Positions 46,160 to 54,355 of a stretch of 64,000 bases of DNA are shown in pieces. Every line of letters begins with the position of its first letter. Within the stretch, counting starts at the first letter, position 1. Made by a program: the position numbers and the translations under genes. The notes under the pieces were generated by a model that was not told the origin of the DNA, ran no database searches, and saw nothing but the letters and a program-made list of their open reading frames with translations. The stretch is from the NCBI RefSeq assembly GCF_045862745.1, contig NZ_BQXN01000003.1:1-64000 (forward strand). Direction: 5' to 3'. This DNA is from Furfurilactobacillus entadae. Its GTDB lineage: Bacteria; Bacillota; Bacilli; Lactobacillales; Lactobacillaceae.

Positions 46160-46268
46160 TTAGCAATTAACAAAATCATGGGCGGCCACATTCAATTAAG
46201 ATGGGTAGTAGTCCCATTTTCACGCATATGCTACACTAGTATGCAGAACTACTCGAGGAGGAACGAAC

Positions 46269-46880
46269 GTGATATTAATGAACAACATTATTCGGGATGG
46301 TAACCCCACTTTGCGAAAACAGGCGGCTAAGGTTACCTTTCCTTTAAGTGAGGAGCACCGCCAGCTTGCTGCTGACATGATGGAATATTTGGAAGTTAGC
46401 CAAAATCCTGACCTCGCTGAAAAGTATAAGCTCCGGGCCGGTGTCGGTTTGGCCGCACCACAAGTGGATGTTTCCATTCAGATGGCTGCCGTCTTGGTTC
46501 CCTCCCCGGTTGAACCAGAGGATCCTGAAAACCACGACGATATCGTCAAGGCTGCCCAAGAAGCACAAGATAACCCAATCTTTAAAGACGTGATCATCAA
46601 TCCCGTTATCGTTAGCCAATCAGTTCAAGCTGGTGCACTATCTGAGGGTGAAGGTTGTTTATCCGTTGATGAAGATCGGCCTGGCTATGTTCCCCGTGCT
46701 GACCGGATCACCCTTCGGTACCAAGATGTTGACGGTGAGACTCACTCGATTCGGCTGAAGAATTACCCAGCCATTGTTTGCCAACATGAAATTGATCATT
46801 TACACGGCACCTTGTTCTATGATCACATTAATCATGAACATCCCTTCGCCGCTGATGATGGCACCATTTTAATTGGTTAA
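46269..46880 (+). CDS. def: Peptide deformylase
   Basis: A 203-residue metalloenzyme that removes formyl groups from new proteins. The three motifs are GVGLAAPQ, EGCLSVDED and QHEIDHLHG. The insert around residues 78-100 is typical of the longer Gram-positive type. GTG 46269 is chosen because GAGGAGGA is six bases upstream. An in-frame ATG nine bases later is too far. Confidence 0.96.
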   Translation: MILMNNIIRDGNPTLRKQAAKVTFPLSEEHRQLAADMMEYLEVSQNPDLAEKYKLRAGVGLAAPQVDVSIQMAAVLVPSPVEPEDPENHDDIVKAAQEAQDNPIFKDVIINPVIVSQSVQAGALSEGEGCLSVDEDRPGYVPRADRITLRYQDVDGETHSIRLKNYPAIVCQHEIDHLHGTLFYDHINHEHPFAADDGTILIG

Positions 46881-46911
46881 CCCACGCCACAGCTATTAAT
46901 AATGAACAATC

Positions 46912-46954
46912 AAAAATGGCAACGACCCAGATAATGTAGGTCGTTGCCATTTTT
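46912..46954. terminator. Bidirectional terminator between def and the next gene
   Basis: Perfect arms AAAAATGGCAACGACC / GGTCGTTGCCATTTTT. Confidence 0.92.
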
Positions 46955-46963
46955 ATTTGTTCA

Positions 46964-47482
46964 TTAATCCTGTTTTTCTTGGGTGGGAACTTCAGAAGCA
47001 TTAAGACGTTTTAAATCCCGAATGTACTCGACGGTCGCCTCATTCATTAGGTACGCGACATCGACATGCCATTGGTCTTCAAAGAGCCATAGATCTGTAA
47101 CCACAAACGTTGGTGAGTCTGCTGAATAACGGGCAACCTCATGTTTACCCGCGTATTCACCCAGTGCATTATTCAACTGCCGCCGCAGCATTGGCAATTG
47201 AGCAGGCGTTAGCCCGTCACCCACAATGGTAAATTCAAACGCCATAACGCCCCGGCCCCAAACATCCGCGACAGTTTGGGCCACCGTATAGTGATCCTGC
47301 CCCTCACTTAACGTGGCCTCTCTTGCTAACTGTTGCAACGCTTGTGAAACTGCCGCCTCTGTCGTCGCCTGGGCATCATCTCTCACGATGGTCGTGGCTC
47401 GACGAACAATGAGCTGATGAATGTAATGGTAGACCAAGTATGCAACACCAACACCGACAATAATCGTAATTGTTAATGTCAT
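46964..47482 (-). CDS. Membrane-anchored hypothetical protein
   Basis: 172 residues. Residues 3-20 are a single hydrophobic helix (TITIIVGVGVAYLVYHYI). The rest is soluble, with an amphipathic helix (32-58) and an alpha/beta domain (FVVTDLWLFEDQWHVDVAYLM). I recognise no family and no catalytic motif. It is a single-gene transcript convergent with def and divergent from rpoY. Confidence 0.7.
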   Translation of the reverse strand: MTLTITIIVGVGVAYLVYHYIHQLIVRRATTIVRDDAQATTEAAVSQALQQLAREATLSEGQDHYTVAQTVADVWGRGVMAFEFTIVGDGLTPAQLPMLRRQLNNALGEYAGKHEVARYSADSPTFVVTDLWLFEDQWHVDVAYLMNEATVEYIRDLKRLNASEVPTQEKQD

Positions 47483-47580
47483 CGACTATCACCCTTCCTG
47501 TTTTCCCTTTAATTCTACCATAATTACATCTCATCCTAATCAGTTTCGGTTTGCCCCGCATGGCAACGACCCCCGTTTGG

Positions 47581-47609
47581 TGTACATCCCCAAAGGGCTA
47601 TGGTAAACT
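47581..47609 (+). promoter_or_regulatory. rpoY-rnjA promoter
   Basis: -35 TGTACA (47581-47586), 17-base spacer ending in TGG, -10 TAAACT (47604-47609), giving an extended -10. Confidence 0.6.
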
Positions 47610-47620
47610 AAAAGACAAAT

Positions 47621-47702
47621 GTTGTGGCGACACAACCGCTGTTCGGGATAAAACACCTTAATTTTTGAGCAATGCTGCCGTGGGTCATTTGCGGACGGTG
47701 TT
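47621..47702 (+). promoter_or_regulatory. Structured 5' leader of rpoY-rnjA
   Basis: A perfect hairpin GTTGTG-GCGA-CACAAC with a GNRA-type loop (47621-47636) is followed by a larger fold closed by AACACC / GGTGTT (47652-47702). That fold has alternative inner stems (CCG/CGG or CCGT/ACGG) and then TTGTTTTG. It fits no riboswitch class I know. Confidence 0.4.
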
Positions 47703-47744
47703 GTTTTGATTACACAAATTAATTTATAGAGGAGAATAATTACC

Positions 47745-47957
47745 ATGATTTTTAAGGTTTATTACCAAGATACAAAGATTCGGAACCCAAAACGAGAAGA
47801 CACACGTTCCCTATACGTTGAAGCTGATAACGAAGCTGCTGCCATGAGCACTGTTTCTGAAAACACAGCGTACAACGTGGAATTCATTGAAGCACTTGAA
47901 GGCAACGCTTTAGAATACGAGCAACAGAGCGCTAACTACAAGTTAACGGAGTTTTAG
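47745..47957 (+). CDS. rpoY: RNA polymerase epsilon subunit
   Basis: 70 residues. MIFKVYYQDTKIRNPKREDT and the TRSLYVEAD block are those of the small Firmicutes RNA polymerase subunit epsilon (DUF1447). It is followed three bases later by rnjA, the standard pairing. The ribosome site is GAGGAGAA. Confidence 0.94.
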   Translation: MIFKVYYQDTKIRNPKREDTRSLYVEADNEAAAMSTVSENTAYNVEFIEALEGNALEYEQQSANYKLTEF

Positions 47958-47960
47958 CTT

Positions 47961-49754
47961 ATGGCAAAGCTCAACATTAAGAACAACGAAACCGCCGTTT
48001 ACGCCATTGGTGGTCTGGGCGAAATCGGTAAAAACACGTACGGCATTCAATTCCAAGATGAAATCATCGTTATTGATGCCGGAATTAAGTTTCCTGAAGA
48101 CGAATTGCTCGGGATTGACTATGTCATTCCAGACTATTCCTTCCTTAAACAAAACGAATCAAAAATTAAGGCGTTAGTCATTACCCACGGACATGAAGAC
48201 CACATCGGTGGGATCCCTTACTTACTACAGCAAATCAATGTGCCAATTTACGCAGGTCCCCTGCCAATGGCCTTGATCAAAAATAAGCTTGAAGAACACG
48301 GCTTGTTGCAAACAACGGAGCTTCACGAAATTGATGAAGACACGGTGTTGAAGTTCCGAAAGACAAGCGTTTCATTCTTCCGGACAACCCACAGTATCCC
48401 TGATACACTGGGTGTTGCGGTTAAGACACCATCTGGAACAATTGTTCAAACCGGGGACTTTAAGTTTGACTTGACCCCCATCAACACCCCCTCACCAAAC
48501 TTACAAAAGATGGCTCGTTTAGGTGAAGAAGGCGTCTTGTGTCTTCTTTCTGATTCCACGAATGCCGAACGGCCAAACTTCACGAAGTCTGAACGGTGGG
48601 TCAGCGACTCCATTCACAGTTTGTTTGATAAGATCGATGGGCGGATCATCTTCGCCACCTTTGCGTCAAACATTTCCCGGATCGAACAGGCTGCTTCTGC
48701 TGCCCTTGAACACCACCGGAAAATTGCTGTCTTTGGTCGATCAATGGAAGCCGCATTAGTAAACGGTCGTGAACTTGGTTACCTTAACATTCCCGATGAC
48801 ATGCTCGTTGACGCCAGCGAACTTCGTCATTTGCCGGCTGAGGAAACCCTGATCCTTTGTACCGGTTCCCAGGGTGAACCCATGGCCGCCCTCTCCCGTA
48901 TTGCCAACGGAACGCACCGGCAAATTTCCATCCAGCCAAACGATACGGTTATTTTCTCAAGTAACCCCATCCCAGGTAACACAACCAGTGTGAACCGCGT
49001 AATCAATGAACTGGAAGAAGCCGGTGCCGAAGTGATTCATGGTGCAATCAATAACATTCACACCTCTGGTCACGGTGGTCAGGTGGACCAGGAACTGATG
49101 CTCCGGTTAATCAAGCCGAAGTACTTCATGCCAATTCATGGTGAGTACCGGATGCAAAAGATTCACACGCAGTTAGCGGCGTTGTGTGACGTTCCTGAAG
49201 ATCATTCGTTCATCTTGGAAAACGGAGACGTCCTTGCCCTCACCGCTGATTCTGCCCGCGTTGCTGGTCATTTCACTGCTGGTGACGTTTACGTGGATGG
49301 TAATGGCGTTGGTGATATCGGTAACGTTGTGCTCCACGACCGGCAGATGCTGTCTGAAGAAGGCCTTGTGGTCGTTGTTGCAACCATTGACTTAAAGAAC
49401 AAGGAAATTCAGGCTGGTCCTGACTTGTTGAGTCGTGGTTTCGTCTACATGCGTGAATCTGGCGACATGATCAACGAAGGTCGGCGTCGCGTCTTTAGAA
49501 CGATTCGACGCGCCATGAAGGATGATCACGCAACAGAAGCTTCCATCCGCACTGCCATCATTGACGATTTACAAACTTTCTTATATGAAAAGACAGAACG
49601 TCATCCGTTGATCTTGCCTGAACTCATCATGACAAGTACAAACAAAGCGGCTGTCTCAACAAATAAAAAAGCAACCGCTAAACCAGCTGCTCAAAAAACA
49701 CACCGTGCTCGTGGTGCTAAGGCTAAAGAAACGGTTGAAGCAACCGAAGACTAA
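47961..49754 (+). CDS. rnjA: Ribonuclease J1
   Basis: A 597-residue 5'-3' exo/endoribonuclease central to mRNA decay and rRNA maturation. The full metal motif THGHEDHIGG is present (H76, H78, D80, H81), then TTHSIPD, GDFKFD and HTSGHGG. The C-terminus has an extra Ala/Lys-rich tail after residue 560. It follows rpoY at three bases, and its ribosome site lies within the rpoY end. It is the intact partner of the J2-type paralogue at 24760. Confidence 0.96.
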   Translation: MAKLNIKNNETAVYAIGGLGEIGKNTYGIQFQDEIIVIDAGIKFPEDELLGIDYVIPDYSFLKQNESKIKALVITHGHEDHIGGIPYLLQQINVPIYAGPLPMALIKNKLEEHGLLQTTELHEIDEDTVLKFRKTSVSFFRTTHSIPDTLGVAVKTPSGTIVQTGDFKFDLTPINTPSPNLQKMARLGEEGVLCLLSDSTNAERPNFTKSERWVSDSIHSLFDKIDGRIIFATFASNISRIEQAASAALEHHRKIAVFGRSMEAALVNGRELGYLNIPDDMLVDASELRHLPAEETLILCTGSQGEPMAALSRIANGTHRQISIQPNDTVIFSSNPIPGNTTSVNRVINELEEAGAEVIHGAINNIHTSGHGGQVDQELMLRLIKPKYFMPIHGEYRMQKIHTQLAALCDVPEDHSFILENGDVLALTADSARVAGHFTAGDVYVDGNGVGDIGNVVLHDRQMLSEEGLVVVVATIDLKNKEIQAGPDLLSRGFVYMRESGDMINEGRRRVFRTIRRAMKDDHATEASIRTAIIDDLQTFLYEKTERHPLILPELIMTSTNKAAVSTNKKATAKPAAQKTHRARGAKAKETVEATED

Positions 49755-49794
49755 ACCGTTAATGCCACTATGGATCTCCATCAACATTTAACGT

Positions 49795-49836
49795 AAATGC
49801 CTGCTTTCCTACATTTAGGAAAGCAGGCATTTTTTA
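49795..49836 (+). terminator. Terminator of rpoY-rnjA
   Basis: Sixteen-pair stem AAATGCCTGCTTTCCT / AGGAAAGCAGGCATTT with a six-base loop and T run. Confidence 0.95.
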
Positions 49837-50036
49837 GTCTAGACAGCGTTACTTATTCGTCAAGGACAACCCTTATGCCATCTCAACATTATTTGGTATT
49901 CTATTGTTCTGAACAATTATTTAGCTGCGAACGCCGTTAACTTTAAGAAACACTAAACAAAACGAACACTTAACGTTCTGTTCGTAACATTTTTGTATAC
50001 TAATTGTAATAATATGTCGCATTGTGAGGAAACAAC

Positions 50037-50999
50037 ATGAACCGCCACTTTTACATTATCTTAAACCGTCACGCCGGTCAGGGCCATGCAGCCGATGTCT
50101 GGACGACGATTGCCGCTGAATTAGCGCGTCAATCCGTAGACTACACGCTTGCCGAAACAGAATATGCTGGTCACGCAACCTTATTAGCGGAACAATTCGC
50201 TAAACATCATCAGGAATCAACCGTTACAGAGGTTGTTCTGGTCGTTGGTGGTGACGGGACGCTTAATCAAGTATTAAACGGTCTTCAGGACGCTCATAGC
50301 GCCCACCAACTCCCCATCGCCTACATTCCGGCCGGTTCAGGTAATGACTTTGCTCGTGGTGCCCACATTAGCCAAGAGCCACTCACAGCGTTAAACCAAG
50401 TTTTGGCAGCCAGTGCCCCACAATCTTTAGACATTGGTCGCTATGAAGAAACAATCAAAAAAGAGCGGCGCTATTTCGTTAATAACGTTGGGATTGGTTT
50501 TGATGCCGCCATTGTGAGTGCTGCTAACCATAGTACGGATAAAAAAACGCTTAACCGAATGAACATGGGAAACCTCGCCTATTTGCGCCAAATTTTTCAC
50601 GTTCTTGGCCAACAGGATAGTTTTCCGGTCACCGTGCACATCGGTACGCGCCGCGAAATTTTCCCAAACGGGTTTCTTGTCACCACCAGCAATCATCCCT
50701 ACTTTGGCGGTGGTGTGCCCATCTTGCCTAATGCAACGGTTAAAGATGGCCAGTTATCGTTAATTGTAGTGGAGAAACTTTCTTGGCCGCGTTTTGCATT
50801 TCTCTTTAGTTTGATTCCCACAGGCCGCCATTTGCGGTTCAAGGCTGTTCATCAATATAAGGCTCGCGAAATTCACCTCACTGTCTCAGCGCTCGAATTT
50901 GGTCAGGTCGACGGTGAGGAGATGGGCACCCGCTTCTTTGATATTTACTTAATGATTGATCAATACCCGTTTTGGTTTACGGAAACAACCGCCCATTAG
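50037..50999 (+). CDS. Diacylglycerol/lipid kinase family protein (YegS/DagK type)
   Basis: 320 residues. NRHAGQG and the nucleotide-binding GGDGTLNQVLNG near residue 75 define the DAGK catalytic domain, and IPAGSGNDFARG completes it. The C-terminal beta domain contains VDGEEM. Gram-positive relatives phosphorylate diacylglycerol to recycle it from lipoteichoic acid synthesis. A TATACT -10 is at 49996-50001. It is followed 13 bases later by the ADP-ribosylglycohydrolase gene. Confidence 0.9.
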   Translation: MNRHFYIILNRHAGQGHAADVWTTIAAELARQSVDYTLAETEYAGHATLLAEQFAKHHQESTVTEVVLVVGGDGTLNQVLNGLQDAHSAHQLPIAYIPAGSGNDFARGAHISQEPLTALNQVLAASAPQSLDIGRYEETIKKERRYFVNNVGIGFDAAIVSAANHSTDKKTLNRMNMGNLAYLRQIFHVLGQQDSFPVTVHIGTRREIFPNGFLVTTSNHPYFGGGVPILPNATVKDGQLSLIVVEKLSWPRFAFLFSLIPTGRHLRFKAVHQYKAREIHLTVSALEFGQVDGEEMGTRFFDIYLMIDQYPFWFTETTAH

Positions 51000-51012
51000 A
51001 AAGTGTGACCAC

Positions 51013-51993
51013 ATGATTTCAACAACACGCGCCTTAACTGCTGGTTTATACGGGAGTGCCATCGGAGACGCCCTCGGCCAACCTGCACAATTTAATTCCT
51101 TTACAGATCAACAGACCCACCCGGTTACAGAAATGGCCGTTGGTGTCTATGACACACGCCCTGGTACCTGGTCTGATGACACAAGCATGACACTTGCAAC
51201 ACTAGCGGCCATGAGCACCGTTACATCCCCCCAAGAGCAGTTAAGGACCACAATGACAAACTTCGAGGCCTGGCTTACTGATGGCGCCTTTACGCCCGCT
51301 GGGTGGACGTTTGACGAGGGAAACGGAACAGTTCTCGCATTGACCCATTACCGGACAAACCACGATCTATTTCATGCGGGTAGTGATGACGAACAAAATA
51401 ATGGTAACGGCGCCTTAATGCGGTTTCTAGTGCCTGCACTCTACTATACCCACTTAGACGGCACAGCCATTTTCGATCATCCTGACCATGTGCGCGCGTT
51501 AATCGACTTAGCGCAGTTAACCCACCGTCACCCGCGCTCAACTGTCGCCTGCTTGATTTATACCGCGATGGTTGCCCAACTGGTTACGAACCCACAACAA
51601 GCGCCACAGCAGCTAATTCAGACGGCAATAACGACATTGGCAAATGCGCTTGTCACCAATCCCGCCTTAACAGCGCAGATGGTCTACTTTAAGCGCCTGG
51701 CTGACCCCGCCTTTTATCAACTTCAACCAGCACAGCTGACCAGTAGCGGATACGTCGTTGACACACTCGAAGTCGTTTGTTGGCTGCTAAACCAACCCAC
51801 AAACTACCGCGAGACAATGCTTACCGCCGTTAACTTCGGTGGTGACGCAGACACCATTGCCTGCATTGCTGGTGGACTCATTGCGATTCGTGACGGCTTA
51901 GCCATCCTCCCCAGCGACTGGATCCAACAGCTTCAGGGCCAAGCTGTTCTTCATGACTCACTGCACACCGCCCTGCAATCGGGCCAGTTTTAA
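51013..51993 (+). CDS. ADP-ribosylglycohydrolase family protein
   Basis: 326 residues. Dinuclear-metal motifs are visible: GSAIGDALGQPAQF, WSDDTSMT near residue 57, GNGALMR, and GGDADTIACIAGG near 280. Members such as DraG and ARH3 remove ADP-ribose from proteins or nucleic acids. The target here is unknown, and no ADP-ribosyltransferase is nearby. The start at 51013 avoids the overlap implied by the longer frame. Its ribosome site is weak, suggesting coupling to the upstream kinase gene. Confidence 0.88.
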   Translation: MISTTRALTAGLYGSAIGDALGQPAQFNSFTDQQTHPVTEMAVGVYDTRPGTWSDDTSMTLATLAAMSTVTSPQEQLRTTMTNFEAWLTDGAFTPAGWTFDEGNGTVLALTHYRTNHDLFHAGSDDEQNNGNGALMRFLVPALYYTHLDGTAIFDHPDHVRALIDLAQLTHRHPRSTVACLIYTAMVAQLVTNPQQAPQQLIQTAITTLANALVTNPALTAQMVYFKRLADPAFYQLQPAQLTSSGYVVDTLEVVCWLLNQPTNYRETMLTAVNFGGDADTIACIAGGLIAIRDGLAILPSDWIQQLQGQAVLHDSLHTALQSGQF

Positions 51994-52003
51994 CAGACTA
52001 ACA

Positions 52004-52052
52004 AAACAAAATGGGAACTTGACCACATAAAGGTCAAGTTCCCATTTTGTTT
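52004..52052. terminator. Bidirectional terminator
   Basis: Twenty-one-pair arms containing ATGGGAACTTGACC / GGTCAAGTTCCCAT with AAACAAA / TTTGTTT ends. It serves the ADP-ribosylglycohydrolase gene and the convergent small gene. Confidence 0.95.
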
Positions 52053-52066
52053 GATAACTGATTTAA

Positions 52067-52249
52067 TTAGTCCTCAGCTGCTTCCATTGCTTCTAGGATG
52101 GCATCTAACTGATCACACTTCCCCTTTAGAGAATCGATCTTGTCAGATAAGGCTGCCTTCTTTTCTACTGCCGCTGAGTCTTCTTGAAGTTCCTCAAGCT
52201 CTTGTGTGGCTTCACGGTATTCTTCAAGAATTTCTACTTTGTTACTCAC
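52067..52249 (-). CDS. Small coiled-coil protein, 60 residues
   Basis: The product is almost all helix, with heptad Leu/Ile/Ala (ILEEYREATQELEELQED and so on), net acidic, no cysteine motif except one. I do not recognise a family. GTG 52249 is spaced 8 bases from GGAG. An earlier GTG at 52258 is less likely. It has a good promoter (52334-52362) and terminator, so it is a genuine monocistronic gene. Confidence 0.72.
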   Translation of the reverse strand: MSNKVEILEEYREATQELEELQEDSAAVEKKAALSDKIDSLKGKCDQLDAILEAMEAAED

Positions 52250-52588
52250 CTTTAACACTCCATTTCATCTTATGAGCCGCTCGGGCCCAGATTATGACGG
52301 AAGCAATAAAAGCCCCTTCAAATTTCAAAAATTACTATAACACCTTTCGTCCGGTCTGTGAACAACTTTGCTCGCGATTTTTTCTGCGATTAATCGGACA
52401 TCATCTGGTAACATTTTGTATTCTATTTTTTGGGTTCATTGCTAGTAACAATAATCAGTATCACCAGGATGTGTATCTGTACAGAAACGTAAGGAAATTA
52501 AACTTTGTAAAACGTTCAACGAAGACGCTCGAAATTTGTATTCATTTTGTCATATTTGTTCACTGACAAATCGTGCCTGCTCCAAGGT
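52250..52588. other. 339-base gap between the coiled-coil gene and the LysM/NlpC gene
   Basis: It holds the coiled-coil gene promoter and an A/T-rich stretch. I see no terminator for the LysM/NlpC gene and no credible ORF. Confidence 0.5.
52334..52362 (-). promoter_or_regulatory. Promoter of the coiled-coil gene
   Basis: Minus strand -35 TTCACA (52357-52362), 17-base spacer, -10 TATAGT (52334-52339). Confidence 0.75.
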
Positions 52589-53791
52589 TTACTGGCGGAG
52601 CGTTCCCGAAAAACTTGGCATAAACGTTTGCCCATCCATCGTATACGTTTGGACAGTGGTTCCCGTTTCAGATGCTGAAACGTACTGACTTCCGCCAACG
52701 TAGATGGCCTCATGATACGTTTGCCCCTGATTACCCCAGAAGAGAACGTCGCCCGGTTGCGCTGCACTAACAGATTGGCTGGTAAAGTAAGCTTCCTGAT
52801 CAACAGTATTGTGCGGTAAGGTCACATCGGCCTGTGCATAAGCCTGCTGAACAAGACCAGACGCATCCATTCCGGCTGTTGACGCCCCACCCTGGACAGA
52901 ACTGACCTCTTGGTCAGCATACGTTTGCGCCGCGTTAACAACTTGGGGTGCCACAGCATTTGTTGATTCACTCACTGAATCAGCCAAGGTCGGTGTTGGT
53001 GTCGCTTCACTAGTTGCTTGGCTCGTCGACGGTTGCGCCGTCGTTGACACTGGTGTTACAGCGGCTCGCGTCGCCCGCGTCGTCGTTAACGATATGGCCT
53101 TAGCGCTCTGGCGAGTAACCCGGAAAGACATTGCTGTAGCGGCTGGTTGGGCCGTTGCTGACGCCGCACTGGTTACTGCGGTACTTGTGGCAGCGGGCTG
53201 CTGGTCACTGCTTGCAGAGTCAGCCACGGTGCTCTGTGTTGAATCAGCTTCAGCACTGCTTGCGGCCTGTGCTTCGGCTTGCGCCTCTGCGGCTGCGTTT
53301 GCTTCTGCTGTCGTCTCAGCTTCTGTATTTGCTGCCGCCTCCGCAGCAGTCAGTCCCGCCGTTTCAGGAACCTGAAGTGTCTGGCCACTATGGATAACTG
53401 AATTCTTCAACTGGTTAGTCGCCATTAAGTCATGAACACTGACCTGTAGCTGTTCACTGATCGTCCACAACGTGTCACCAGATTGCACGGTGTAGGCACC
53501 CTTTGAACTCGTCTTAACAGATTTATTGACTGCCTTAACAGCCGGTTTCATGGTTGCTTCAGAGGTCTCTGTCGGCACCGTTGCCTGATGCTGTGAGGTG
53601 GCCAGTTTCCCACTTTGAGCTTGGTTTAGCACGTGCAATGATTTTAATGAAACATGATACGGCTTTGTTGTTTCTTGTTGTGGCCGGTTTGCTGGCCGCG
53701 TTTGTGAAGCAAAAACCGTTGTGCCCCCCGCTGCCAAAACGGCACTCAGCGCACCAACAATTGCCACAGTCCGATTTTGTTGCTTACTCAT
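52589..53791 (-). CDS. LysM and NlpC/P60-domain cell-wall protein with Ala in place of the catalytic Cys
   Basis: A 400-residue secreted protein. Signal peptide 1-29, LysM domain 99-142 (YTVQSGDTLWTISEQL), a long Ala/Glu/Ser/Thr linker, and a C-terminal NlpC/P60-like domain from about 290. The catalytic motif, normally DCSGL, is DASGL (Ala310, codon GCG). The His is kept (H360 in HEAIYVG), and the third polar residue is Ser instead of His. The rest of the fold (QPGDVLFW) is well conserved. It probably binds peptidoglycan without cutting it, unless another residue substitutes. Promoter at 53877-53904. Confidence 0.87.
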   Translation of the reverse strand: MSKQQNRTVAIVGALSAVLAAGGTTVFASQTRPANRPQQETTKPYHVSLKSLHVLNQAQSGKLATSQHQATVPTETSEATMKPAVKAVNKSVKTSSKGAYTVQSGDTLWTISEQLQVSVHDLMATNQLKNSVIHSGQTLQVPETAGLTAAEAAANTEAETTAEANAAAEAQAEAQAASSAEADSTQSTVADSASSDQQPAATSTAVTSAASATAQPAATAMSFRVTRQSAKAISLTTTRATRAAVTPVSTTAQPSTSQATSEATPTPTLADSVSESTNAVAPQVVNAAQTYADQEVSSVQGGASTAGMDASGLVQQAYAQADVTLPHNTVDQEAYFTSQSVSAAQPGDVLFWGNQGQTYHEAIYVGGSQYVSASETGTTVQTYTMDGQTFMPSFSGTLRQ

Positions 53792-53876
53792 CCTGCTTCC
53801 ATTCCCTTCGACTCTAGAATAATAATGAATAATGCCAAATAAACATTAAGAAATCTTTAAGTACGTTACATATGTT

Positions 53877-53904
53877 AGTATAACAGGCTTCTTGCAATCG
53901 GCAA
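53877..53904 (-). promoter_or_regulatory. Promoter of the LysM/NlpC gene
   Basis: Minus strand -35 TTGCCG (53899-53904), 16-base spacer, -10 TATACT (53877-53882). Confidence 0.65.
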
Positions 53905-54300
53905 TGATTTTGTTCACGCTTTCGACCATTATTTTTCAACTGAAGATTCATGCACATTTCCACTAAAAGCATTGTCATTTCAGCATCATTATTCTCCCTC
54001 ATGACAGCTTTCTGTATCATACATTCAAAGCAAAGTATTTGCCGACCAAGGTGCGGACCAGCAAACCCTCAAAATGAGCCTCTTTAATTACCCCCACAAA
54101 CTAACGCCGGTATAACGCCGTTTTCTCCCATCGCGCATCATTCCATGAATTTTGACACAATTCGAAATGGTCTAGTCACACTTTAATTGAGATTGTTAAT
54201 GGCAAAAAGCTTATTTAAAGGCTTTACCGTGTCATCATCTCAATCGATCAGTTTTGACCTAAACATCAGTAATCTCGCCGTTATATCTGATCAGACCAAC

Positions 54301-54332
54301 AAAAAAAGCACATAACCGCAGGCGATGTGCTT
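54301..54332 (-). terminator. Terminator of the SDR gene
   Basis: AAGCACAT / ATGTGCTT hairpin followed by seven T on the minus strand. Confidence 0.85.
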
Positions 54333-54355
54333 CAAAATTGGTCTAAATTTTACTT

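Larger units (their letters stand above)
45757..46268. other. 512-base divergent region between pdhA and def
   Basis: It holds the pdh promoter and cre site on the left and the def promoter (TG-C-TACACT, box at 46232-46237) on the right. Between them are two inverted repeats: TTCACAA / TTGTGAA (45911-45948) enclosing a small GCAG-CCAC-CTGC hairpin, and GTGAAACAA-N13-TTGTTTCAC (46129-46159). I see no ORF. Confidence 0.6.
53792..54355. other. 564-base gap between the LysM/NlpC gene and the SDR gene
   Basis: The left part holds the LysM/NlpC promoter and an A/T-rich leader of about 75 bases. The right end holds the SDR terminator. The middle has a short direct repeat (ACGCCG-GTATA-ACGCCG) and no credible ORF or RNA. 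Confidence 0.5.

Noticed and set aside
53820..53880. WalR-type box (TGTAAC plus second half) upstream of the LysM/NlpC gene
   Set aside because: The first half-site TGTAAC is present, but the second half five bases later is TAAAGA and does not fit TGTWAH.
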